The position numbers and the translations under genes are program-made. Shown piece after piece: positions 33,352-42,471 of a stretch of DNA of 64,000 nucleotides (position 1 is its first letter; each line of letters begins with the position of its first letter). Origin of the DNA: Billgrantia desiderata (GTDB lineage: Bacteria > Pseudomonadota > Gammaproteobacteria > Pseudomonadales > Halomonadaceae). The notes beneath the pieces are model-generated. The model was not told the DNA's origin and did not search any database. It saw only the letters and a program-made list of their open reading frames with translations. The stretch spans positions 1 through 64,000 of the forward strand of contig JAAQTN010000024.1 in the NCBI GenBank assembly GCA_011742915.1. Direction: 5' to 3'.

Positions 33352-35064
33352 ATGCTCAGACGCTACCTGCCGATCCTGACATGGCTCCCCCACTACAACC
33401 GCCGCCTGGGCGGTGCCGACCTGCTGGCGGGCGTGATCGTCACCGTCATGGTCATACCCCAGTCGCTGGCCTACGCCGTACTTGCTGGGCTACCGGCGGT
33501 GGTGGGCCTGTATGCCAGCCTGCTGCCGGCACTGGCCTACGTCGTGCTGGGGACCAGCCGCACCCTGGCCGTTGGGCCGGTGGCCATCGTCGCGCTGATG
33601 ACCGGCGCGGCGCTGTCCGGCGTCGCCACGCCAGGCACGCCCGACTATCTGCAGGCCGCCCTGGTACTCTCTCTGCTGTCTGGTCTCATGCTGTTGCTCA
33701 TGGGGCTGCTGCGCATGGGGTTCGTGGCCAACTTCCTCAGCCACCCCGTCATCGCCGGCTTTCTGGCCGCCTCGGGCCTGCTCATCGCCGCCAGTCAGAT
33801 CGGCCATCTGCTCGGCGTGGAACTCGTCGCCCGCGATCTGCTGCCACGACTGGCCGAGCTCGTTGGTGGCCTGGCCGACATCCATCTGCCGACCCTGGCC
33901 ATCGGCGCCGGCAGCCTGCTGTTCCTGCTGCTGCTGCGCCAGTACGGGCGCTCCACGCTGCGTGGCCTCGGCCTTTCTCGCCCACTGGCCGACCTGCTCA
34001 CCCGCTCGGGCCCCGTCTTCGCCGTGGTCGTGACCACCCTCGCCACCTGGCAGCTGGAACTCGACGCCATCGGCGTCGCCGTGATCGGCGACATTCCCCA
34101 GGGTTTGCCACCCTTGAGCATACCGGGCTTCGATGCCTCGCTGTGGCAGGCGCTACTGGTTCCCGCCTTGCTGATCAGCGTGGTGGGCTTCGTCGAATCG
34201 GTTTCCATGGGGCAGATGCTCGCCGCCCGACGCCGCGAGCGCATCTCGCCCAATCAGGAGCTGGTCGGCTTGGGCGGGGCCAACCTCGCCGCCGCCTTCA
34301 CCTCGGGAATGCCGGTCAGCGGCGGCCTGACACGTACGGTGATCAACTACGACGCCGGCGCCCAGACGCCGCTGGCCGGCATGTTCGCGGCCATCGGCAT
34401 CGGCGCCGTGACGCTGTTTCTCACCCCGGCCCTGGCCTACCTGCCCATCGCCACCCTGGCGGCGACGATCACGGTCTCGATCCTGACCTTGATCGACATT
34501 CCCCTGATCCGTCAGACCTGGCGCTATTCACGCAGCGACTTCGCGGCCATGGCGGTCACCATTCTGCTGACCCTGGTGGAGGGCGTCGAGACCGGCATCA
34601 TCAGCGGCGTCGCCATCTCGATCGGTCTGTTTCTCTACCGCACCAGCCGTCCTCACAGCGCCCTGGTAGGACGTATCCCCGGCACCGAGCACTTCCGCAA
34701 CGTCGAGCGCCACGAGACCGAGACCGTCAGTCACGTGGCCCTGCTGCGCATCGACGAAAGCCTCTATTTCGCCAATGCACGCTACCTCGAAGACACCGTC
34801 TACGACCTGGTGGCCACTCGCCCGGAACTCGAGCATGTGGTGCTGATCTGCTCGGCCGTCAACCTGATCGATGCCTCGGCGCTGGAGAGCCTCGACGCCA
34901 TCAACGCGCGGCTCAAGGACTCCCGCGTCACCCTGCACCTGGCCGAAGTGAAAGGCCCGGTCATGGATCGCCTCAAATGCAGCGACTTTCTCGACGACAT
35001 GACGGGGCGCGTCTTTCTCAGCACCTTCGCCGCCTGGCGCGAACTCTCACGTCCCTCGCAGTGA
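33352..35064 (+). CDS. SulP-family anion transporter with STAS domain
   Basis: A 570-residue transporter. The membrane part (about 1-430) has the SulP signature from DLLAGVIVTVMVIPQSLAYA to GLPAVVGLYAS, and the later GGLTRTVINYDAGAQTPLAG. The C-terminal STAS domain (about 455-560) includes NLIDASALESLDAI. The family carries sulfate, bicarbonate or dicarboxylates. Divergence from metY suggests sulfate supply for sulfur assimilation, but this is inferred from position only. Confidence 0.9.
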   Translation: MLRRYLPILTWLPHYNRRLGGADLLAGVIVTVMVIPQSLAYAVLAGLPAVVGLYASLLPALAYVVLGTSRTLAVGPVAIVALMTGAALSGVATPGTPDYLQAALVLSLLSGLMLLLMGLLRMGFVANFLSHPVIAGFLAASGLLIAASQIGHLLGVELVARDLLPRLAELVGGLADIHLPTLAIGAGSLLFLLLLRQYGRSTLRGLGLSRPLADLLTRSGPVFAVVVTTLATWQLELDAIGVAVIGDIPQGLPPLSIPGFDASLWQALLVPALLISVVGFVESVSMGQMLAARRRERISPNQELVGLGGANLAAAFTSGMPVSGGLTRTVINYDAGAQTPLAGMFAAIGIGAVTLFLTPALAYLPIATLAATITVSILTLIDIPLIRQTWRYSRSDFAAMAVTILLTLVEGVETGIISGVAISIGLFLYRTSRPHSALVGRIPGTEHFRNVERHETETVSHVALLRIDESLYFANARYLEDTVYDLVATRPELEHVVLICSAVNLIDASALESLDAINARLKDSRVTLHLAEVKGPVMDRLKCSDFLDDMTGRVFLSTFAAWRELSRPSQ

Positions 35065-35071
35065 TCAAGAC

Positions 35072-35094
35072 GCCCGGAAAGCGCTTGTCCGGGC
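35072..35094 (+). terminator. Hairpin downstream of the SulP gene
   Basis: GCCCGGA (35072-35078) pairs with TCCGGGC (35088-35094); the loop itself holds the palindrome AAGCGCTT. It sits just after the stop codon. A T-run is lacking. Confidence 0.45.
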
Positions 35095-35234
35095 ATTGAA
35101 CCTTGGTCTAATCCCCCCTTCTTCCGACGCCACTCACTCGCTGGCAACTCATTAATTCGACGGCCTTTTGAAAGTCATCCACAAGCCGGTTCCGCGTGGC
35201 GGAAAGTTGCCGGCATACGGCGCTCGCGCATTCG

Positions 35235-35263
35235 TTGACACCGGCGTACCGGCTTCCTAGTAT
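35235..35263 (+). promoter_or_regulatory. Sigma-70 promoter of the TAXI-TRAP catabolic operon
   Basis: A consensus TTGACA (35235-35240), a 17-bp spacer and TAGTAT (35258-35263), about 65 bp upstream of the binding-protein start. The spacer contains CCGGCGTACCGG, an inverted repeat that could be an operator. Confidence 0.7.
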
Positions 35264-35330
35264 CGGTTTCAGTTTCGGAATTAAATACCGCACAGCAAAA
35301 CAACAATCACTCACAGCACAGGAGCCTCCT

Positions 35331-36491
35331 ATGCGCCAGCTGTCCCGTTCACTCGCCCTCGCGGCACTTCCGCTCTCGCTGCTCTCCGCCGGTGTGATCC
35401 AGGCCGGCGAGGTCGAACTCCCCCGCACCATGGCCTGGACCGCCTACGGCACCAACTCCAGCGGCTATGCCCAGGCGGTGGCCATCGGCAACATGCTGCA
35501 GAACCATTACGGCACCTCGGTGCGTATCCTGCCCGGCGACAACGACGTCTCGCGCATGACCCCGCTCAAGCAGGGTCGCGTCGATCTCTGTGCCTGCGGC
35601 ATCGCCAGCTATTACGGCGCCGAGGGCGTGATGATGTTCGCCAACCGCGACTGGGGGCCGCAGCCGATCCGCGTGATCACCACCTCCACCGCTTCGTTCG
35701 GCCTTTCACTTGCCGTAGCCGGCGATCTCGGCGTCGAGACCCCGGCCGACCTGGCCGGCAAGCGCATCGCCTACATCCGCGGTGACGACGCCTTGAACAA
35801 GGGCACCGAAGCCTATCTGGCCTTCGGCGGCCTGACCTGGGACGACGTCGAGCGCGTCGACTTCCCCGGTTATGCCCGCTCCTTCGACGGCATCATCGCC
35901 GGCAACGTGGACGCCTCCTTCACCACCACCGTCACACCGCCGGCACAGCAGCTCGCCAGCAGCCCGCGCGGCATCAGCTGGCCGGTGCTCGACCCCGACG
36001 ACGCCGAGGGGTGGGAGCGCATGATGGCGGTGGCGCCCTACTTCCGCCCCCATGAGGTCACCGCCGGGGCCGGCAACGTGAGCGCCGACAATCCGGTACC
36101 CAGCGCCAGCTACCCCTATCCGATCGTGGTGGCCAATCAGGATCTCGACGACAACGTCGCCTATGGCCTGATCAAGGCGCTGCAGGACAACTACGACGAC
36201 TACAAGGATGCCGCCCCCGGTGCCGTGGGGTACGCCTTCGAGTACCAGGATCTGCAGTGGGTCGTGCCGTTGCACGATGCGGTAGTGGCGTACTACGAGG
36301 AGATCGGCGTCTGGACCGAAGAGATGCAGGCGCATCAGGAGGCACTGGTGGAACGCCAGGAGCTGCTGCTTGCCACCTGGAACGACTTCCTCGGCGATGC
36401 CCCCGACGGCGAAGAGGCGTTCGAGGCAGCCTGGATGCAGGCTCGCGCCGAAGCGCTGCGCGAGGCTGGCCTCGACCCGGTCTTCGAGTGA
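35331..36491 (+). CDS. TAXI-family TRAP transporter solute-binding protein
   Basis: A 386-residue periplasmic protein with a signal peptide (about 1-25). The TAXI-type pattern is visible: WTAYGTNSSGYAQAVAIGNMLQ, a mature-domain ILPGDNDVSRMTPLKQGRVDLCACG, and the later DLAGKRIAYIRGDDALNKGTEAYL. The C-terminal 60 residues are helical and acidic. TAXI receptors feed fused TRAP permeases, here the next gene. Ligand unknown; the downstream beta-oxidation genes suggest a carboxylic acid. The start follows AGGAG. Confidence 0.9.
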   Translation: MRQLSRSLALAALPLSLLSAGVIQAGEVELPRTMAWTAYGTNSSGYAQAVAIGNMLQNHYGTSVRILPGDNDVSRMTPLKQGRVDLCACGIASYYGAEGVMMFANRDWGPQPIRVITTSTASFGLSLAVAGDLGVETPADLAGKRIAYIRGDDALNKGTEAYLAFGGLTWDDVERVDFPGYARSFDGIIAGNVDASFTTTVTPPAQQLASSPRGISWPVLDPDDAEGWERMMAVAPYFRPHEVTAGAGNVSADNPVPSASYPYPIVVANQDLDDNVAYGLIKALQDNYDDYKDAAPGAVGYAFEYQDLQWVVPLHDAVVAYYEEIGVWTEEMQAHQEALVERQELLLATWNDFLGDAPDGEEAFEAAWMQARAEALREAGLDPVFE

Positions 36492-36513
36492 GCTGGGGCC
36501 TGAGCCCGTTCTC

Positions 36514-36532
36514 GGGGCGGCCCTGCCGCCCC
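36514..36532 (+). other. Hairpin between TAXI binding-protein gene and permease gene
   Basis: GGGGCGG (36514-36520), loop CCCTG, CCGCCCC (36526-36532), then TTT. It sits in a 64-bp gap inside the operon. Such hairpins can stabilise the upstream message so that the binding protein is made in excess over the permease. Confidence 0.5.
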
Positions 36533-36555
36533 TTTCCCGATTCACGGACGCCTCC

Positions 36556-38580
36556 ATGACCACACCTAACGCCCCTAACGAATCGACGCGCCAGCTGAAG
36601 GAAAAGGTCACCCACATCCGTACGCTGCCGGTCGCGCTGCGCTGGATCCCCGGCGCGGTGACCGTGGTACTGATGGCGATGACGCTGGACTACCTGTTCA
36701 ACCTCGGCTGGCTGCGCTTCGTCACCGGGCTGGAGACCCAGTTCTACTATGCCGTGGTGGCACTGTTGCTGCCGCTGGTCTATCTGCTGTGGCCTGCTGC
36801 ACCATCGCTCCAGCATCGCCCGGTACCCTGGTACGACTACGCGCTGAGCCTGGCCACGCTGGTCGTCGGCGGGTACTTCGTCTATCACGCCGAGTCGATC
36901 CTCGAACGCGGCTGGGCCTTCGCCGCGCCGGATACCGCCATCATGGCCAGCTACGCCTGGTGGCTGCTGATCGTCGAGGCGGCCCGGCGCGCCGGTGGCT
37001 GGCCCATCGCGGTGATCGTAGCCGCCTTCTCGCTCTATCCACTGGTCGCCGACATCGTGCCAGGGCCGATCCAGGCGTTCCCCTCCACTCTGGAGGAGAC
37101 CGCCATGTACCACACCATGAGCACCGAGAGCATCATGGGCGTACCGCTGCAAGCCTTCGCCGGCCTGGTGATCGGCTTCCTCGTATTCGGCGTGGTGCTG
37201 CAGAAGAGCGGCGGCGGCAAGTTCTTCATCGACCTGGCCTTCTCTCTGCTGGGGCACGTGCGCGGCGGGCCGGCCAAGGTCTCGATCTTCTCCAGCGGCC
37301 TGATGGGCTCGATGAGCGGCAGCGTGATCAGCAACGTGCTAACCACCGGCGTACTGTCGATTCCCGCCATGCGCCGCATCGGCATGGGCCGCTCGTTCTC
37401 CGGCGGGGTGGAAGCCTGCGCCTCCACCGGCGGGGTGCTGATGCCGCCGGTGATGGGCGCCACCGCCTTCGTCATGGCGATGTTCCTCGACGTGCCCTAT
37501 GCCGCCGTGGCGCTGGCCGCCATCATCCCCTCGATCCTCTACTTCCTCGGTCTGTTCATCCAGATCGACGCCTATGCTGCGCGCCACGACATCAAGGGCC
37601 TGCCGGCGGCCGAGCTGCCTTCGCTGTGGCAGACCCTCAAGCAGGGCTGGTATTTCATCTTCGTCTTCGCTCTGCTGGTATGGATGCTGCTGGTGATGCA
37701 GCGCGAAGCCGTGGCGCCCTTCTACGCCACCGCGTTGCTGCTGGTGCTCAACCAGTTCTCGCGCCGCAACCGCTGGGGCTGGCACGAGATCGGCGAGGCG
37801 CTCTCCTCGGCGGCCAAGCTGTTCGCCGAGCTGATCGCCATCCTGGCCGGCGTCGGCATGCTGGTCGGGGCACTGTCGATGACCGGCCTCTCCGGCACCA
37901 TCGCCAACGACTTCATTCACATCGCCGGCGGCAGCGTACCGCTGCTGCTGATCATGGGGGCGCTCACCAGTTTCGTGCTGGGTATCGGCATGACCGTCAC
38001 CGCGGCCTACATCTTCCTCGCCGTGGCCCTGGCCCCGGCGCTGATCCAGGGTGGCGGCCTCGACCCCATGGCGGTGCACATGTTCATCCTCTACTGGGGC
38101 ATGCTCAGCTTCATCACCCCGCCCGTGGCGCTCGGCGCCTTCGCCGCCGCCACCGTCGCCGGTGCGCGACCCATGGCCACCGGGCTGCAGGCCATGCGCC
38201 TGGGCAGCGTGATCTACTTCATCCCCTTCCTGTTCGTGCTCAATCCGGCGCTGATCATGCAGGCCGAGCCGCTGCAGATCGGGCTGGTCTTCGTCCAGGC
38301 GCTGATCGGTATCGTGCTGTTCGCCTCCGCCATGCAGGGCTATCTCATCGGTGTGGGCCGTCTCGGCATTGGCGCCGTCAGCGAAACCGTCACCCGCGGC
38401 CTGGTGCTGGTGGCAGGACTGCTGTTCGCCCTGCCCGGCGGCGGCATGGTCCCGCTCAGCCAGCTCGAGCTGTTCGCCTTCGCCCTCGCTGCGCTGGTGC
38501 CCGCCGTACTGCTGGCGCGCTGGAGTCAGCGCCTGGCGCGGCCACGTTCGGCGACCCTGACGCCCCCCATCGATTCATGA
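36556..38580 (+). CDS. TRAP transporter fused permease (TAXI type, DctQM-like)
   Basis: A 674-residue permease in which the small (4-helix) and large (12-helix) TRAP subunits are one chain. The N-terminal cytoplasmic tail (1-35) is polar; the DctM-like core from about 190 holds GGGKFFIDLAFSLLGHVRGGPAKVSIFSSGLMGSMSGS and the ASTGGVLMPPVMGATAFVMA motif. It partners the TAXI protein upstream. The last helices (about 560-665) match the DUF3394-type tail found in this group. Confidence 0.92.
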   Translation: MTTPNAPNESTRQLKEKVTHIRTLPVALRWIPGAVTVVLMAMTLDYLFNLGWLRFVTGLETQFYYAVVALLLPLVYLLWPAAPSLQHRPVPWYDYALSLATLVVGGYFVYHAESILERGWAFAAPDTAIMASYAWWLLIVEAARRAGGWPIAVIVAAFSLYPLVADIVPGPIQAFPSTLEETAMYHTMSTESIMGVPLQAFAGLVIGFLVFGVVLQKSGGGKFFIDLAFSLLGHVRGGPAKVSIFSSGLMGSMSGSVISNVLTTGVLSIPAMRRIGMGRSFSGGVEACASTGGVLMPPVMGATAFVMAMFLDVPYAAVALAAIIPSILYFLGLFIQIDAYAARHDIKGLPAAELPSLWQTLKQGWYFIFVFALLVWMLLVMQREAVAPFYATALLLVLNQFSRRNRWGWHEIGEALSSAAKLFAELIAILAGVGMLVGALSMTGLSGTIANDFIHIAGGSVPLLLIMGALTSFVLGIGMTVTAAYIFLAVALAPALIQGGGLDPMAVHMFILYWGMLSFITPPVALGAFAAATVAGARPMATGLQAMRLGSVIYFIPFLFVLNPALIMQAEPLQIGLVFVQALIGIVLFASAMQGYLIGVGRLGIGAVSETVTRGLVLVAGLLFALPGGGMVPLSQLELFAFALAALVPAVLLARWSQRLARPRSATLTPPIDS

Positions 38581-38635
38581 GCCTGACGATGCGAGATACG
38601 CTTACTCTTCTACCAGCCACTGAGAGCCATGCCCC

Positions 38636-40057
38636 ATGACGACTCCGGTCAGCTACCAGCGCCATGACGACATCGGCGTGATCACCATCGACAACCCGCC
38701 GGTCAACGCCCTGGGCCAGGCCGTCCGCCAGGGCCTGATGGAGACCATCACCCGGGGCAACGAGGATAGCGAGGCGCGGGTGCTGGTACTCCTCGCTCGC
38801 GGCCGCACCTTCATTGCCGGCGCCGACATTCGCGAGTTCGGCAAACCGCCCCAGGCGCCGATCCTGCCGGAGGTGATCGCCACCCTGGAAGCCGGTGACA
38901 AGCCCATCATCGCCGTGCTGCACGGTACCGCGCTGGGCGGCGGGCTCGAGGTGGCGCTGGGCTGCCAGTTGAGGGTGGCCCTGCCCGGCACCAAGCTGGG
39001 CCTTCCCGAGGTCAAGCTCGGCCTGCTGCCGGGCGCCGGCGGCACGCAGCGTCTGCCACGGCTGAGCGGCATCGAGGCGGCCCTCGACCTGATCACCAGC
39101 GGCCGCTTTGTCGATGCCGACGAGGCACTCGCCCTGGGTGTCGTCGACGCCGTAGCGGACGCTGGCGACCCGCTCGAGGCGGGACTGGCGGCGGCGCGTG
39201 ACGTCCTCGCCGGCAAACATACGCCGCGGGTCACCGGGGAGCTGCCGGCCCCTGCCGCCGCCCCGGCGGCCATCGAGCGCTACCGGGCCCAACTGGAAAG
39301 CGAGGTGCCGGAACTCTACTCCCCCTTCCGCTGTGTCGAAGCGATTGCCTTCAGCAGTGAAGGCAGCCTGGCCGATGGCCTGCGTCGTGAGCGCGAACTG
39401 TTCTTCGCCTGTATGGATTCACCCCAGCGCGCCGGGCTGATCCACGCCTTCTTCGCCGCTCGCGCACCGCACCGGGTGCCCGACTCCGGTGAGCCGCCGA
39501 CATTCGATCACCTCGCTCTGCTGGGCGAGCACCCGCTGTTCGAGCGCCTGCATGGAAAAGCCGAGCGAGCCGGCATCGTTCTCGCCGACCGTCCCGCCGA
39601 GGCCACTCAGGCGTGTCTGATCGCCGGTTCCGACACGACCTGTCCGAGTCATTGTCTGAGCATCGTTGTGCTGTCGCCCGGGGCGGCAGAAGACCTCACC
39701 GCCGTCGATGCCGACCTGGCGCTGGTCGTGACCGCCGGCATGACCGAACTGGTCGCGCTGCGCGCCGACGCCGAACGGCATCAGGCCGCGGCCAATGCGC
39801 TGAAGGCGCTGCGTCTGCCCGTGACGGTGAGCCGTCAGGGCAGCCTGCTGGCCACGCTGGCCAAGGCAGCACGCGACGACGCCTCCAATCCCCGGGCGGC
39901 CATGGAGGCAGCGAGCCTGATGCTGGCCGAGCGCGGCTGGGCCTACCGCGAGAGCGATATCGACCTGCTCGCCATCGAGGCGCTCGGCTACCCTCGCCAC
40001 CTGGGCGGCCCCCACCGCCAGGCCAGCCAGGCCGTAGGTGCGGAGCGTGCCTCATGA
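38636..40057 (+). CDS. Enoyl-CoA hydratase/isomerase with degenerate 3HCDH-like C-terminal half
   Basis: 473 residues. The first 190 are a crotonase fold: VITIDNPPVNAL, FIAGADIREF (oxyanion hole), GTALGGGLEVALGCQLR and the catalytic-Glu segment LPEVKLGLLPGAGGTQRLPR, as in FadB/FadJ and PimF. After a linker the expected NAD-binding Rossmann domain is missing: no GxGxxG appears, although FDHLALLGEHPLFERLHGKA occupies its place. The extreme C-terminus (YRESDIDLLAIEALGYPRHLGGPHRQ) resembles the second 3HCDH domain motif. It looks like a shrunken bifunctional enzyme that has lost the dehydrogenase; that activity is supplied by the gene at 47243. It overlaps the next gene by ATGA. Confidence 0.85.
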   Translation: MTTPVSYQRHDDIGVITIDNPPVNALGQAVRQGLMETITRGNEDSEARVLVLLARGRTFIAGADIREFGKPPQAPILPEVIATLEAGDKPIIAVLHGTALGGGLEVALGCQLRVALPGTKLGLPEVKLGLLPGAGGTQRLPRLSGIEAALDLITSGRFVDADEALALGVVDAVADAGDPLEAGLAAARDVLAGKHTPRVTGELPAPAAAPAAIERYRAQLESEVPELYSPFRCVEAIAFSSEGSLADGLRRERELFFACMDSPQRAGLIHAFFAARAPHRVPDSGEPPTFDHLALLGEHPLFERLHGKAERAGIVLADRPAEATQACLIAGSDTTCPSHCLSIVVLSPGAAEDLTAVDADLALVVTAGMTELVALRADAERHQAAANALKALRLPVTVSRQGSLLATLAKAARDDASNPRAAMEAASLMLAERGWAYRESDIDLLAIEALGYPRHLGGPHRQASQAVGAERAS

Positions 40058-41247
40058 ACCTCGACTTCACCCCAGAGGAGCAGGCTTTTCGCCGCGAAGT
40101 CCGTGAGTTCCTCGCCGCCGAGCTGCCCGACGACATCCGTGAGCGCGTGCGCCTGGGCCGGCGGCTCTCCGCCGACGATCACCTGCGCTGGCAGAACGTG
40201 CTCAGTCGGCGCGGCTGGCTTGCCGCCGGCTGGCCATGCGAGCATGGCGGCCCGGGCTGGGGGCCGGTGGAGCGACATATCTTCGACGAGGAGTGCGCCG
40301 CCGCCCACGCGCCGACCGTGGTGCCCTTCGGCGTGAGCATGGTCGCTCCGGTGATCATGAAGTTCGGCAGCGAGGCGCAGCAGCGCCATTATCTGCCGCG
40401 CATCCTTGCCAACCGGGACTGGTGGTGCCAGGGCTACTCCGAACCCGGCGCCGGCTCCGACCTGGCCAGCCTGCGCACCCGCGCGGTGCGCGACGGCGAC
40501 GACTACGTCGTCAGCGGCCAGAAGACCTGGACCACCCTGGGCCAGCACGCCAACATGATGTTCTGCCTGGTGCGCACCGACCCCGAGGCCAGGAAGCAGG
40601 CCGGCATCAGCTTCCTGCTGATCGACATGGCAAGCCCCGGCATCAGCGTGCGCCCCATCATCACCCTCGATGGCGCCCATGAGGTCAACGAGGTATTCCT
40701 CGACGAGGTGCGCGTGCCGGTGGCCAACCGCATCGGCGAGGAGGGCCAGGGCTGGACCTGCGCCAAGTTCCTGCTCACCCATGAGCGTACCGGCATCGCC
40801 GGCCTCGGCCACGCCAAGCAGGCGCTGCGCCATCTCAAGACGCTGGCGGGGCAGATCCGGCACCGAGGTCGCCCGCTGCTCGAACTGCCGAGCTTCCGCC
40901 AGCGGGTGGTCAGGGCCGAACTCGAGCTGATGGCACTCGAGATCACCCACCTGCGCGTGCTCGCCAGCGCCCGCGGCGGCGACGCGCCCGGCGCCGAGAG
41001 TTCGCTGCTCAAGGTGCGCGGCTCGGAGTTGCGCCAGGAGCTCAGCGAGCTGACCCGCCGTGCCCTGGGCCCGGCGGCGCTACCCTTCTTCCCCGATTTT
41101 CTCTACGGCGACGTCGAGCTGGAGCCGGAGCGCGCCGAACAGGCCGCCATCGGCGCTCAGTACCTCAACCGGCGCAAGCTCTCGATCTACGGCGGCAGCA
41201 ACGAGATTCAGAAGAGCATCGTCGCCAAGACGCTGCTAGGTATGTAA
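40054..41247 (+). CDS. Acyl-CoA dehydrogenase, PimC-like subunit
   Basis: A 397-residue flavoprotein. MNLDFTPEEQAFRREVREFLAAELP, YSEPGAGSDLASL and WTTLGQHANMMFCLVRT are those of the large subunit of pimeloyl-CoA-dehydrogenase-like pairs. The terminal motif reads YGGSNEIQKSIVAKTLLGM: the Glu of the usual YEGT motif is absent. The gene directly after it encodes a second, shorter acyl-CoA dehydrogenase, so a heteromeric enzyme is likely. The start overlaps the crotonase stop (ATGA). Confidence 0.9.
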   Translation: MNLDFTPEEQAFRREVREFLAAELPDDIRERVRLGRRLSADDHLRWQNVLSRRGWLAAGWPCEHGGPGWGPVERHIFDEECAAAHAPTVVPFGVSMVAPVIMKFGSEAQQRHYLPRILANRDWWCQGYSEPGAGSDLASLRTRAVRDGDDYVVSGQKTWTTLGQHANMMFCLVRTDPEARKQAGISFLLIDMASPGISVRPIITLDGAHEVNEVFLDEVRVPVANRIGEEGQGWTCAKFLLTHERTGIAGLGHAKQALRHLKTLAGQIRHRGRPLLELPSFRQRVVRAELELMALEITHLRVLASARGGDAPGAESSLLKVRGSELRQELSELTRRALGPAALPFFPDFLYGDVELEPERAEQAAIGAQYLNRRKLSIYGGSNEIQKSIVAKTLLGM

Positions 41248-41271
41248 CCGGTCGGCAGGCAAGGAGCCCTC

Positions 41272-42363
41272 ATGGATTTTTCCTACAGCGACGAGCAGCG
41301 CATGCTCGCCGATACCCTGGAGCGTCTGGTTGCCGATTCGAGCGCCGGCAGCCCAACCGCACCCGCTTCCCTGTGGCGCACCTTCGCCGAGCTGGGCCTG
41401 CTACAGCTTCCGTTCGCCGAGGAACTCGGCGGCCTGGACGGCGACAGCATCGACGTGATGATCGTGATGCAGGCACTCGGCCGCAGCCTGATCCGCGCGC
41501 CCTACCTGGGCGGCCTGCTGTTGCCCGGCACCCTGCTGGCCCGGCTGGCGAACTCGGCCCAGCGCGAGCGCTGGCTGAGTCCACTGCTGGCCGGTGAGTC
41601 TCGGCTGGCGCTGGCGTGGCAGGAAACCGCCTCGCGCTACGACGCGCAGGCCATCGCCACCCGCGCGCGGCGCCAGGCAGACGGTTGGGTGCTCGACGGC
41701 ACCAAGCAGGTGGTGCTGGCCGCTGCCTCGGCCGATGCGCTGGTGGTCACGGCCCGGCTCGACGACGGCAGCCTCGCCGCCTTCCTGGTGCCGAGCGACA
41801 GCGCCGGTCTCGTGCGTCGCGACTACGCCACGCTCGATGACCAGACAGCCAGCGACGTGCAGTTGGACGGCGTCGCACTACCCCACGACGCCCGCCTCGG
41901 CGGCGATGCCAGCGACGCGCTCGAGGCGACCCTGGCGCAGGGGCGTGCCGCGCTCTGTGCCGAGGCGGTGGGCGCCATGCAGGTGGCGTGCGAGCAGACG
42001 CTGGCCTACCTCAAGGAGCGTCAGCAGTTCGGTGCACCTCTGGCCAGCTTCCAGGTGCTGCAGCACCGCATGGTCGACATGCACCTGAACCTGGAGCAGG
42101 CGCGCTCGATGGCGATCCTCGCCGCTGCCAGCCTCGAGTACCCCGCCGAACAGCGCGATTACCGCATCTCCGCCGCCAAGGCCTACTGCGGCGAAGCCGC
42201 TCGCTTCGTCGCCGAGCAGGCGATCCAGCTGCATGGCGCCATGGGCATGACCGAGGAGTGCCAGGTGTCCCGCTATGCCCGACGGCTGATCATGTTCGAC
42301 CATCATCTGGGCGATGTGGACCATCACCTGGAGATCGTCAGCGAGCGGCTTACGGCGGCCTGA
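41272..42363 (+). CDS. Acyl-CoA dehydrogenase, PimD-like subunit
   Basis: 363 residues, shorter than usual (about 380-400). The start MDFSYSDEQRMLADTLERLV and the core AWQETASRYDAQAIATRA are those of small subunits such as PimD. The canonical flavin-binding motif TEPxAGSD is degenerate here, while the C-terminal IQLHGAMGMTEECQVSRYARRL is kept. It lies 24 bp after the PimC-like gene. Expected to pair with it; which subunit supplies the catalytic base needs structural comparison. Confidence 0.88.
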   Translation: MDFSYSDEQRMLADTLERLVADSSAGSPTAPASLWRTFAELGLLQLPFAEELGGLDGDSIDVMIVMQALGRSLIRAPYLGGLLLPGTLLARLANSAQRERWLSPLLAGESRLALAWQETASRYDAQAIATRARRQADGWVLDGTKQVVLAAASADALVVTARLDDGSLAAFLVPSDSAGLVRRDYATLDDQTASDVQLDGVALPHDARLGGDASDALEATLAQGRAALCAEAVGAMQVACEQTLAYLKERQQFGAPLASFQVLQHRMVDMHLNLEQARSMAILAAASLEYPAEQRDYRISAAKAYCGEAARFVAEQAIQLHGAMGMTEECQVSRYARRLIMFDHHLGDVDHHLEIVSERLTAA

Positions 42364-42471
42364 ACATCGGCTGACCATCAATGCCAATGGCTCAAGAATG
42401 TGGGCCATTGGCGTTGCCTGGAGTGGGACGCCACAGGGCCATTTCCTGCTCTTCAGTTCTGCCGCAACCCA

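Noticed and set aside
36789..38639. 616-residue plus-strand ORF rich in Arg and His
   Set aside because: It is a frame-shifted shadow of the fused TRAP permease, which has clear family motifs in the other frame.
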